In this document: in pieces, positions 53,475 through 62,249 of the stretch
Numbering within the stretch: the first letter of the stretch is position 1
Layout: the number at the start of each line of letters is the position of its first letter
DNA from: Isoetes taiwanensis
Taxonomy: Eukaryota; Streptophyta; Lycopodiopsida; Isoetales; Isoetaceae
NCBI GenBank assembly: GCA_021234155.1
Contig: JAJEKV010000003.1
Location: forward strand, 11,527,819 to 11,591,818
Direction: 5' to 3'
DNA length: 64,000 nucleotides
Position numbers and translations under genes: made by a program
The notes under the pieces: model-generated
Seen by the model: the letters and a program-made list of their open reading frames with translations, nothing else
Databases searched by the model: none
What the model was told of the DNA's origin: nothing

Positions 53475-54970
53475 TCAGAGATCTAAATTGTAGTCTTCTT
53501 CATTTTTCTTACTGCTCTCTGCTTGGTCGGTTTCTATCTTCTCACCGTTTTCTTGTGACTTAGGCTTCTCAGTGTCAGTAGTTGATTCCGGTATGGCAGC
53601 AAGAGCTACTTCTTTCAACTCTGCAAAAGTAGCTTCGTCATCCAAGGAGCTTGTAAAGGGAGGCTGTATTTCCGAAGATGTCATCTTAGCAAAATCAGAA
53701 TTAGACTTTGCCCCCAACTCTTGATTCTCGTCTGGTAGATTGGTAAAGCAGAAAGTCTCATTTTAATGAAACTGACAGCCTCCTTATCAATATCAATTGC
53801 TACACAGTTACGGCCCTTCTTAAGTGCACAAGCAATAGTTGTACCAGAGCCAGAAAATGCGTCGAGCACCCAATCTCCTAAACGTGAGAACATGTCCAGA
53901 AGATGGTTAATCAACTTCTGTGGCTTCTGATAGTGATTCACTATTCTTCCTTGTGCACTAGGGTCCTGCGGCAAGTTACGCAAAACCGGCCGAAACTCCA
54001 ACACGTTCGAAAAGTTCTGGCATGCTGTTGTGTTGAAGTGTTCCATTGTACGTTTCCCATCAAAACTCCAATAAGCGACGTGGAGATATTCGACTTTACT
54101 CAACAGTCTAGGCCCTCCGCCGTGGTAATTTATATTTGTTTTGTACCTTAAGAACAAAAAAATAAAAGAGGATTTAAGTACAGCCGAAAGAAACGTATTC
54201 CAGAATAGAAACTCCTAACAATGCTCGCAGGTGTTACTAAAAGGAAAAGAACTTAAAAAAAATAAAAGGACATGTATTCCAGGAATGTGCTTACCAAACC
54301 ATGTTTTCATAACCAGCTTGCGTAGGGGAACCAAAATGATTCTTGAAACCAGCTTCCACAAGGCCGGATTGCATGCTTGAGTGAAATACAACCAACCTCC
54401 AATGTTTTGCCGTGGTAATCTGCTTTATGCCGTCGACGAAAGCATTAAACTCAGAGTTTTTAAATGGTTGGTCGTCGTAGCGGCTGTCTTTCAGCTTGAA
54501 ACCATAAGGAAGGTCAGCTACTACCAAGGTAAAATCTTGGGGCTTTATTGTTTCGGCCAGTTTGGTGCAATCACCGTGTACTATACAATAAAGGTTGTTT
54601 TGATCAAACATTGTAAAACGTTCGTACTCGGAGGGCTCATTGTCCAAAACACGCCTGTCCGCAAGCGTCCTCTCTTCACGCGCTGTCCTGACAAGATGCA
54701 TGAAGCCCTCCGGTAGGTCCTTATTTTTCTTTTTACTCTGCAAAAAAGATCGTCTTTGTAACACGAGAAACGAAAAGGCAAAAAACTCTTCAGCATACCC
54801 AGCCTTCAAAATTGGGAGCGTATTGAATTATCCTTTCGTCCGAGGTTGCGATGGGGTAAAGTTCTTTACATCTGTCCCAGCTGTCCACATTAAGTTGTTC
54901 CATCAAGCATGTTTGACATGTGATGACATTTTTTTGGCAGTAAAACAAAACCACATTAGAAGAAAGTTAA
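53475..54970 (-). CDS. Amino-DNA methyltransferase (N6-adenine/N4-cytosine type), transposon-borne
   Basis: Minus-strand exons with good splice sites are 54970-54799 (donor GTATGC), 54737-54295 (acceptor TTTGCAG, donor GTAAGC) and 54146 onward (acceptor CTTAAG). The second exon has VHGDCTKL and VVADLPYGFKL, the DPPY-like catalytic motif IV in variant form. The third has WVLDAFSGSGTTIACALKKG, the SAM-binding motif I, then VAIDIDKEAV. Motif IV before motif I is the beta-type order of prokaryotic N6/N4 methyltransferases. After that the frame stops at 53681, while an acidic tail continues in another frame to 53475, so one shift (near a G5 run) is likely. An in-frame TAA opens the first listed exon, so translation may start at MEQLNVD inside it. 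Three introns argue against bacterial contamination. Confidence 0.75.
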
Positions 54971-55242
54971 CTAAGAAGGAAAACATAAAGAAGAAACATC
55001 TCGACAGGAGGTAAGGTATTCTGGAACACGCTTCTCAAAGTTTGTACACAAATTGTATTCCGGAATACACATTGGCTGTGGCGTGTAAGCCAAAGTGTAT
55101 TCCGGAATACACATTGGTTGTGGCGTGCAAGCCAAAGTGTATTCCGGAATACACATTGGCTTCCACAGTAAGACAAAGTGTATTCTGGAATACACTACGT
55201 CCAACCTAAGAAAAACTGGAAAGAATGTTTTGTAGTTCTTAC

Positions 55243-57261
55243 TTGTGCAGCTCCTTGGACATTTCTTCAAGCGTGAATTCTTTGTCCACAACCTTCTGCA
55301 GTAGCCTTTCGAGTATGTCGAGGTCTGTAAAGCCCTGCATTTCTCTCCACACAGTTATGGTCATTTCCTTCTTAGGGACGTCAGAACCCTTTTTCTTTTC
55401 GGCTGTCTTTCCTTTACTTTTCAGTTCACCACGTTCAAACATGCTAAGTATTTCGTTTTGCAGGTCCCATATCTGCACAGTAGTAAGTGATGTCAGTGGG
55501 AGGGTTTCAGGCCTATTCCAGAATATAAAAGAAACTTACTCTGCCGTCTCTGAAGGCCCAGTTGAAACCAGTTGTCATGTGGTATGAGAGACTGCCTTTT
55601 GTTAGCCTCGTCATACTTGAGGCAGCACTCCACAGCACATGCTTCCTTTAGTTCAAGAGAGTATGCTGGCTTCTTTAAATCTTCTCCATATTTTTCTTTG
55701 AATATAATATGATTTTGTCCACGAAGCTCATTTTAAGCTTATATTCGTTGTCAGCATTATGCGTGTTGGCAACGATCTTTGCTTCTTCATCTGTTAGGCC
55801 GCAGTAAACAGCGCAGAGCACAGAGAGATATCTCGGGTTGTTTTTCTCCTTGTACAACTGCCTCCTTGCTTTAAAACTGTGGTTACCCCCAAGGACATAG
55901 TGCATATAAGTGTCTGCATTTTCCCTGTCGTAGTCCTTGGGGTCCATGCACTGGGTTCTGTCAACAAGAACGACAATTGGAGCAACGTGGGCATTGGGAT
56001 TGCTCCTTATTCTATCCTTCAGGTTCCTTAAGTGGTCAGCATATATTTTCCGAACCTGAAGGGGGCGTTCACCATCTTCATTTTTCGGTGGCAACCTCAT
56101 GGAAGTTACTGGCAAGTAAATCACACCTTGCACATATTTCTTTTGGTTTATTTCTTCCATCCTCTCCGATGTCTTGTCCACCTTCTTTTCCTTAATGGCA
56201 ACCCCGGGTGCCTTGCCCTTTCCCTTCATCTTCTTTGGCTGCTCCTCAGGAATTTCCTGTACTACAATTTCCTGCACTTTGCGTTTCTTCGGCTCTTTTG
56301 CCGCAACAGTGCCTCTTGGCCGGCTCAATCTTTGATGCTCCTCTGATGTACTGGGACTTCCGTCGTCTTCTTCCTGACTGGAGCCACCACCGGCATTGTC
56401 CTCCACCTCTCTCTCATCTTCGGAGGCGCTGTGTGCAAAATTTTCACTTTGTGTGGATTGCACTCTGTTTATGATTTCCCACAACCTCAGCTTGTTCATG
56501 TAATGCGTCATGTACTTGTACAAAGCTGAAGGTGTGACTCTACCAAGCCTAAAATAGCCCTGGTCTACAACAATATATCCTTGGGATGTCTTGAACGAGA
56601 GCCTTCCCTGTTGTCCTGACTGCCCGGCCACTTCAGAAACCGCTCTTATTACTCCCATGCAAACAAAGTCGGAGTCAGCGTAGAGCTTTCCTCCAGGACT
56701 GTTATAAATGTGGAGGAAAGTAAGTGTGCTGTACTTTCCTCCAGTTCCCCTTGTGATAAACCACTGTGTCTGAAAATTTTCATACACGGTGGGTTCTTCT
56801 GTGGGTGGTACACTTGCCTGTGGGTGTGGCTTTGTCTTTAACTTTATTGGCTTTTTTGAAGCTTTCTTGCTACCTTCGTGTCTGTAACATATTTAAGACA
56901 AAACCCAAATTTAGAGGATAAAAACAACACAAAAACGTATTCTGGAATAACAATTGGACTTTTTTTACTAAAACAACACAAATTTAAGCCCTTCTAAAGG
57001 TTTTTTTATCGTCTAGGAAGTGTTAAAAACAAGCTACTTTTTCTTAAATTTGCAACATTTTTACAAAAAAAACACCAAATTGTATTCCGGAATACACTTC
57101 GGCCTTCGTGTGTACTTCGGCCTTCGTGTGTAAGCTACACACGAAGGCCGAAGTGTATTCCGGAATACAATTTGGCCTCCAGAAGAAAGCCAAAACCTAT
57201 TCCGGAATAAGAAACACACTAAGAAATGATTGTACGTTGTACTTTTTACTCACATGTCCAT
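55243..57261 (-). CDS. ParB/Srx-like protein of the transposon
   Basis: Start exon ATG-GAC-AT at 57261-57254 (donor GTGAGT) joins in phase to the main exon at 56881 (acceptor TTACAG). About residues 60-170 contain WFITRGTGGKYSTLTFLHIY and RAVSEVAGQSGQQGRLSF, unidentified. An acidic then basic linker follows. The ParB-like domain then reads YLPVTSMRLPPKNEDGERPL, HLRNLKDRIRSNPNAHVAPI, YVLGGNHSFKARRQLYKE (the GG-H/N-R-like pocket) and LTDEEAKIVANTHNADN. The frame breaks near 55704, and coding continues in other frames to donor GTAAGT (55550) and a last exon at 55472-55243 (IWDLQNEILSMFERGELKS). It may be fused to the methyltransferase downstream, as ParB-methyltransferase fusions are known from phages. 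Role inferred: DNA binding or cleavage linked to the element. Confidence 0.6.
57075..57175. repeat. 40 bp perfect inverted repeat containing two palindromes
   Basis: Arms at 57075-57114 and 57136-57175 are exact reverse complements over 40 bases, each holding one TATTCCGGAATA palindrome and a TTCGGCCTTCGTGTGTA block. The 21-base centre repeats CTTCGGCCTTCGTGTGTA once more. It lies inside intron 1 of the ParB-like gene. Confidence 0.95.
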
Positions 57262-57595
57262 GTCTTCTCTATGCGAATCGGAATACAGTCTCTGAATATA
57301 ATATTCGAGGCGCTGGCACTGGCGACTTGAGCTCAGAGACTAGAATACGCAACTGAGGGCGCCATTATTTCCTTTTAAAGGTATCCCTTTCGTCTTGCTC
57401 GTATTCTATGTGAAGTGGAATACGTTTAGCTTTACTGTTCTAGTCCAGTGTATTCCGGAATAGCTTTTAGTTTGCCTTTTACTTATTTGTTACAGCAACG
57501 TCCACTTGTACTACGTGAACTTGTATTCGGGAATAAGAAACGGTCTGCAATCTAGAAAGTTTCTCAAATCTCTACACTATTTCGCAGTTGTCAAG
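57262..57595. promoter_or_regulatory. Bidirectional promoter of the transposon
   Basis: The 334 bp between the minus-strand ATG (57261) and the plus-strand ATG (57596) contain palindromes at 57451-57462 and 57523-57535. A TATA-like AATATTATATTC reads on the minus strand at about 57294-57306, roughly 35 bases before the ParB-like start. No clear TATA box was seen for the plus-strand gene. Confidence 0.55.
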
Positions 57596-58426
57596 ATGAC
57601 GAACCGCTTCGTGAACAAACTTCCAGCACCTTTTGTTGTCTCAAGCTCGTCTAGTTCTGAAGAAACGCTTGGGAGCAACGCCTTTTCTTCAGAAGACCGG
57701 CATTCTCCGACGCCTACCTCTACAACATCGTTGTTGCTTTCCGAAGACACTCCTAGTCCAGCACGTAACAGACTACCACCACCCTTCCAACCGTCACCAA
57801 GTCCAATAGACAGTGCACTCGCATCTCCTTCCAAAGCATCACCTCCAGTTCGGAGCATGCTGCCACCACCCTTCGTTCCATCCCCCGGACCTACAGAGGC
57901 TCCACCACAACGAGTGCTCAAGAACAAGCTACCTCCACCGTTTGTAGTTTCACCCGCTTCGTGCAAGTACACAAGGAACACAGAAGACTGTGAGATTCAC
58001 TACAATTTCTGTCCCCAGGACTTCACTACAAATGAAGACGATGCTGCAGCATGTACTCCTTGTAATACAATGGTTGTGACACATGGATTTGCAGAATTCC
58101 AGTCCGCTCTAAAGGATATGTTTGCAAGAACTCCTTCTCAGGAGGGTACAAGAACTGCTGAGCCACAACCTCTTATGGGACCATCCTTTAACACTGTGCT
58201 ACTGCCTTTTCCGGGAACAACTTCACGTGGCCTGTTTTCCTCTACAAGCACACCACTCAGGACTGAGGAAGTTACCCCTAGAGTAGAAGTTTCATCAGAA
58301 GATGAAGACACCAACGAGGAACAACGAGATTATATGTTCTCCAGCCAATCTTCAAAGAAATTTAAGGTGGACTTTACTTTGAGAGCATGCTCCTCTGTAA
58401 GAAGAAGAAACCTTATGGAAAAATGA
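57596..58426 (+). CDS. N-terminal disordered part of the DUF7869-like protein, with LPPPF repeats
   Basis: The open frame begins at 57506, but the first 30 codons overlap a palindrome copy, so the ATG at 57596 (MTNRFVNKLPAPF) is preferred. This gives 276 residues. Four spaced motifs occur: KLPAPFVVS, RLPPPFQPS, MLPPPFVPS and KLPPPFVVS. They sit in Ser/Pro-rich sequence and look like repeated short linear binding motifs. The C-terminus is acidic then basic. The frame ends at 58426 and overlaps the next frame by 40 bases. A one-base change in the AAGAAGAAGAAA tract near 58400 would fuse the two, so they probably form one protein of about 1,040 residues. Confidence 0.65.
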   Translation: MTNRFVNKLPAPFVVSSSSSSEETLGSNAFSSEDRHSPTPTSTTSLLLSEDTPSPARNRLPPPFQPSPSPIDSALASPSKASPPVRSMLPPPFVPSPGPTEAPPQRVLKNKLPPPFVVSPASCKYTRNTEDCEIHYNFCPQDFTTNEDDAAACTPCNTMVVTHGFAEFQSALKDMFARTPSQEGTRTAEPQPLMGPSFNTVLLPFPGTTSRGLFSSTSTPLRTEEVTPRVEVSSEDEDTNEEQRDYMFSSQSSKKFKVDFTLRACSSVRRRNLMEK

Positions 58427-60720
58427 GGAGACTCTTGAGAACTAAATGCTGCTCATTGGGTTGCATCAACAGATTTAACATGGCTAAATTACGAGCAGTT
58501 AGAGACAACTACAGTTCAATGACATTGGCTGACCAGAATGCCTACTTAGCTTACCATGTAAGACCAGACCGCAACACATTCTTGCACTACATCAACCGTG
58601 AACAAGTCTGCCAAAAATGCTTCATGGTTGTCCACCGTTTAGGGTCCACAAGAATGTCTCGAATACACAAAAGACTGGACAAAAATCCAGCAATTGATGA
58701 TCATTGTGGTCCAAGAAGAGTTGTGACCATGCATGCCCTGGCTGCTGTGACATGGATGGAGAAATATTTTAGAGAGACATGTGAGAAGTTGCCTAATAGC
58801 AACATGTATCATCTGACAGACAATATTACAAAAAAGGATGTCTTCAAAGAATACAAAGAGACTTGCATTCAGTGTCAGCACATCTCTTACTCACACTTCA
58901 CTAGACTGTGGAAAAGTGAATTTGGTCTGGTAAAAATTCCAAGAAGACATAGAATGTCCGTTTGCTCAAGATGTGCAGAATTAAAAAGTCAACGAAAACA
59001 AAAGAGAGGTCGAAAAGAAGTAAGCTCAAACTCTCCAACCTCTCACTTGTTAAAAACAGAATATTTTAACCTGATTTCTTTTACAGATATTGTGCAACAG
59101 AATCTTGCCAGACATCGTGAACAACAAGCAACAGAGAGAAGAAAGCTGGCCAAGCACAGAAAAAAAGCTCTCGAACGTCCATTGCAATATATGTCTATTG
59201 TAATTGATGGAATGGATCAAAAAAAGACAACTCTACCCCATTTCCTAAATATTCCAAAAGATGTGCCAGAGGAATGTTTTGTTAAAGTCCACCTTGTAGG
59301 AGCCATGGTCTTCAAAGGAAGTCTAAAGTGCAAAGTATTTTTGACGTATCCAAACTTGCATGGTGACCCGAACCTGACAATTACAATTCTTAACAAGGTC
59401 CTGTGCGAGCAAGAGCAACTACCACCAGTGCTCTACCTGCAACTTGACAACACTACAAGAGAGAACAAGAATCAAACACTCTTTGCTTATTGTGCTATGC
59501 TAGTGGAGCTAAGGATCTTCAGAAAAGTAAAGCTCGGATTTTTACTTGTGGGGCACACCCATGATCAGATTGACCAGATGTTCAGCAGATTTTCTGTGCG
59601 CCTTAGAAGGAAGAAAGCTTTTTGTCTTCCTACTTTAGTTCGAATCATTGAAGATTCTTACACTCCTATTCCAGTGGTCGAGCTTCTTCAAGAGACTGCT
59701 GACTTTAGAGAGTTTGTTTTTCCTCAACGTTCAGATAGAGAACTAGCTGTGAACAAGTTGAGTGATCTTACCTTTCAACATCACATTAAGTTCTACTTGA
59801 AGGATGGACAAAGCTTCTTACAGGGGAAGAAGTACACCACTACTAAGGATTGGAGTCCACCAGAGGGATTGCACTTCCTTAAATTTGTTCCAGACCATTG
59901 CTTCATAGAGCGTGCTGAGCAACTTCCTCTCAAAAATCCTAAGGAGTCCAAACAGAAGAAAAGTACCCCATTGACATCCTTAAAAGCCATTGAAAATGGC
60001 ATTTCCTCGGGCTTCAAGTACTTCTCGGAAGAAGATCAGATGTGGTGGAGAAATTTTTTTCTTGACCAGAAGGATGTCTTGGAACATCTAACTCTAAGAC
60101 AGTTGCAAGAACCATTTCAATGGCCTGACACCTTCCATCAACCCCAGAACCAGGCAGGTCCAAGCAATGCTACAATAGCACCTGCAGCAGAGGAAGAAGA
60201 GGACCGAGTCATGTACCTTGGACCAAGACGTAGGAATGAGCCTCAAGGCAATATCACAGAAATAGCTAAAGGTATGCTCATTGCTCTTCCAACTGAGGAA
60301 GATGACAAAGGTCGGCCTTTTTGGATAGCAAAAGTTCTTGATACAGTCAAGGAGGAAGGCTTAGTAACTAAACTCAAGATTCACTGGCTGGCCACACGTT
60401 CAGAAAATGCTTTTGAAGGTAGGTATGAGTTAGAAATGAGAACTCAAGGAAAGGGGAGGAAGTCTAAGAAAGTGGGTTGTAGGGGCGAGCTGAACTTAAG
60501 TGATGTGACTATATTATGCTACGATTTCAAATTGAAATCTGACAATCGTCTGCGCCAGAGAACTATCAATTTGCTTAAAAAGGCTTGTAATTACGAGGAA
60601 GATGATGGAGAAGGGAGTGGTGGTGGCAATGCTTCACCATCTGTTGATAGTGATGAGGAAGACAACTCAAGCACTTCCTCGAGTGTAGTGAAAGAAGTGA
60701 AGGAGATGAGGATGGCATAA
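58387..60720 (+). CDS. DUF7869-like protein, candidate transposase
   Basis: A 777-residue frame. The N-terminus has Cys-rich segments (TKCCSLGCINRF, EQVCQKCF, CIQCQH, SVCSRCAELK) that may bind zinc. The core has SIVIDGMDQKKT (D274, D277), LYLQLDNTTRENKNQ (D354, N355, E359) and LVGHTHDQIDQMFSRF (H390, H392, D393, D396). These three spaced acidic/His blocks match what I know as DUF7869 and suggest an RNase H-fold nuclease, although the transposase role is inference. The C-terminal 200 residues include PFWIAKVLDTVKEEG, a possible Tudor/BAH-like beta module. Near the end a second frame (GDEDGINEHDDVLDPSF, to 60781) looks more coding-like than the last 10 residues, so a small frameshift is possible. 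Confidence 0.75.
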   Translation: MLLCKKKKPYGKMRRLLRTKCCSLGCINRFNMAKLRAVRDNYSSMTLADQNAYLAYHVRPDRNTFLHYINREQVCQKCFMVVHRLGSTRMSRIHKRLDKNPAIDDHCGPRRVVTMHALAAVTWMEKYFRETCEKLPNSNMYHLTDNITKKDVFKEYKETCIQCQHISYSHFTRLWKSEFGLVKIPRRHRMSVCSRCAELKSQRKQKRGRKEVSSNSPTSHLLKTEYFNLISFTDIVQQNLARHREQQATERRKLAKHRKKALERPLQYMSIVIDGMDQKKTTLPHFLNIPKDVPEECFVKVHLVGAMVFKGSLKCKVFLTYPNLHGDPNLTITILNKVLCEQEQLPPVLYLQLDNTTRENKNQTLFAYCAMLVELRIFRKVKLGFLLVGHTHDQIDQMFSRFSVRLRRKKAFCLPTLVRIIEDSYTPIPVVELLQETADFREFVFPQRSDRELAVNKLSDLTFQHHIKFYLKDGQSFLQGKKYTTTKDWSPPEGLHFLKFVPDHCFIERAEQLPLKNPKESKQKKSTPLTSLKAIENGISSGFKYFSEEDQMWWRNFFLDQKDVLEHLTLRQLQEPFQWPDTFHQPQNQAGPSNATIAPAAEEEEDRVMYLGPRRRNEPQGNITEIAKGMLIALPTEEDDKGRPFWIAKVLDTVKEEGLVTKLKIHWLATRSENAFEGRYELEMRTQGKGRKSKKVGCRGELNLSDVTILCYDFKLKSDNRLRQRTINLLKKACNYEEDDGEGSGGGNASPSVDSDEEDNSSTSSSVVKEVKEMRMA

Positions 60721-60781
60721 ATGAACATGATGACGTCCTGGATCCCTCCTTCATCACTCCTCACACTTTTGCACATAATTG

Positions 60782-61167
60782 AGTCTTAGAAAAAGACTGT
60801 AAATTTTGAATGTGAATATGAAGATTTTATCTTCAAATTTTGAGAATACTACAGTATCAGTTACAGACTTTACTTCAATTTCTTGTTAAATATTTTATCC
60901 TTTGAAATTAGAGTTTCTCTATAAAAACATACTCAAGAACATTCTACTTGCTCTGAAAAGTGTCACTTTAAAAAAGTCAATTCTTTCGTTCCACAAAAAA
61001 TCTAGTCATTTGGGGGAGGGAGGGGGGTCAAAATTGAATTTCATGCAACCTTTTTTTTACCTCATTTTACCCCATTTTTTGTAAAAAAAAAAAAGGAATC
61101 TTTTAGGAATATTCCGTTTGCTCTCGTTTCGATGATTTGCTCCCGTTTAATACGCAATCTTGTTAAT
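60782..61167. repeat. 3' flank and right terminal inverted repeat of the transposon
   Basis: About 300 bases of AT-rich non-coding sequence follow the DUF7869-like gene. The terminal part begins with AAAGGAATCTTT (61092-61103). It has two direct copies of TTTGCTC(T/C)CGTTT (about 61118-61130 and 61136-61148) and ends with the inverted-repeat block CTCCCGTTTAAT at 61140-61151 and its outer extension to 61167. Confidence 0.65.
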
Positions 61168-61269
61168 GTGTAACTTTGCTCTCTCCCCATCGATCTATGT
61201 ATGCCTTTGTAAATGCTAATGTGTAACTTCGCTCTCTCCCCATGGATCTATGTATGCCTTTGTAAATGC
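61164..61269. repeat. 53 bp tandem duplication at the transposon border
   Basis: TAATGTGTAACTT...TTTGTAAATGC is present twice in tandem (61164-61216 and 61217-61269) with two substitutions. The first unit starts at the outer edge of the right inverted repeat. Confidence 0.9.
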
Positions 61270-61281
61270 ATTAATAACATC

Positions 61282-62060
61282 TCAGAAATTCAACTTATCT
61301 TCAGTAGTAAAGTACTGTTTTTGCAACAACAAGTTTAAGTTAGACAAGGCATTCCATGCATGCCTTTTTCTAGTTTTTCCATTAGTGGTTTCGTTCATCT
61401 CTGCATCTACTAGTCTTTTTCCAGAGTCAAATACACCTATCTTGGCACTATCATTGCATATAAAATGCTTTGCTCTCTCACCTCCAATAGAAACCTTGGC
61501 TGGAACCAAACTTCTTCCATTGGAGTCTAGTATCCTCCTCTAGCTTCACACATCCACCGTGCAATCCTGCAGTTGATAAGACTATTTCCACTCGCTCAAT
61601 AGCTTCTTTCCTTTGCTTCTCATTCTTAATGTTCTAAACGAAGCCTCCGAAAGCCAAATCATCTTTTCTACTATCCTAACAAGAGCATGCAGCATGCAAA
61701 TGTGAACTCTTTCCAAAGGAATAGGCAAAATTGGGATCAGATCTTTATTTTCAATGTGTCTATCAGGTGTTAAACTCTGATTACATTTGAGAGTACCCTT
61801 CGAGAGTCCATTTTTTGTTTCTTTCAAAGTCTCACAGCAATACAAGCACGTTTAAGAAATCTTTGCACCAGAGGAACTAATATTATACATGGCTTTCTCA
61901 AATTTCAGATCTGATGCCAAGTGGAAATTAATCAAAAAAGAACCAAACCCTTCAATGCTAAGCTTTTTACCTTTATTATAGCTGTCCACAAGCATAGATA
62001 TACCTGTCCGGTCAAATATCCATTTTAGCACCTCATTATTCTCCTTTTGAACTTAGAAAA
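61282..62060 (-). pseudogene. Remnant of an unrecognised gene, 3' part
   Basis: Minus-strand coding-like blocks read VLKWIFDRTGISMLVDSYNK, SIEGFGSFLINFHLAS (about 61880-62060). After one stop come CLYCCETLKETKNGLSKGTL and RVHICMLHALVRIVEKMIW (61582-61845), then KVSIGGERAKHFICNDSAKI (61282-61509). The order and orientation suggest one gene read leftward with several shifts. The segment around VHICMLHALVRIVEKM is the most distinctive. I cannot name the family. Confidence 0.4.
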
Positions 62061-62249
62061 GCCCTAACCACCACGTATGATCCTTGATTGAATTGAGAAC
62101 TACTAGGGGTCTCTATCCTTCCTTTTCAACATTCTTTGTTGTTTATAATGTGCAGCAAATGCCCGATTCATAAGTATCAAAGACACTTTTCATACTTAAC
62201 TTTATAGGTAAGTTCCATTCCATCAAGTTTTGAACATACATTCTTTTTG

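Larger units (their letters stand above)
54195..57535. repeat. Family of TATTCCGGAATA palindromes confined to introns and promoter
   Basis: Perfect cores: 55055-55068, 55095-55112 and 55137-55154 (18 bp GTGTATTCCGGAATACAC in the last two), 57082-57095, 57155-57168, 57198-57209, 57451-57462. One- or two-mismatch copies: 54195-54207, 54274-54286, 55178-55195, 55514-55525, 56937-56949, 57523-57535. Every copy lies in a predicted intron of the minus-strand genes (54147-54294, 54971-55242, 55473-55549, 56882-57253) or in the divergent promoter (57262-57595). None was seen in an exon. Confidence 0.9.
53116..61167. mobile_element. About 8.05 kb DNA transposon with DUF7869-like, ParB-like and DNA-methyltransferase genes
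   Basis: Imperfect terminal inverted repeats lie at 53116-53143 and 61140-61167. They match at 24 of 28 positions, including a perfect 12 bp block ATTAAACGGGAG. A further inverted pair follows inward: AAAGATTCCTTT at 53164-53175 and AAAGGAATCTTT at 61092-61103. Inside, a plus-strand DUF7869-like gene is divergent from minus-strand ParB-like and methyltransferase genes, and palindromes based on TATTCCGGAATA fill the introns and promoter. The compact, fully occupied layout between the repeats supports a single mobile unit. I found no clean target-site duplication. Confidence 0.75.

Noticed and set aside
54967-55291. The 106-codon minus frame with repeated QPMCIPEYTLA units as a repeat protein
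   Set aside because: It is the translation of the palindrome repeats inside an intron, and the frame has no proper start or domain.
53475-57261. Bacterial or phage contamination as the source of the ParB-like and methyltransferase genes
   Set aside because: Consensus GT-AG introns that restore phase interrupt both genes, and they sit in plant-like sequence between inverted repeats shared with a eukaryotic transposase gene.
53125-61158. An 8 bp target-site duplication around the DUF7869 element (GTTGCAAA / TACGCAAT)
   Set aside because: Only four of eight positions agree, and these bases are better explained as part of the extended inverted repeat.
53116-61167. Naming the element as a KDZ (Kyakuja-Dileera-Zisupton) transposon
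   Set aside because: The spaced D/D/H-D blocks are only loosely similar in concept. I cannot show membership without a profile search, so I left it as DUF7869-like.
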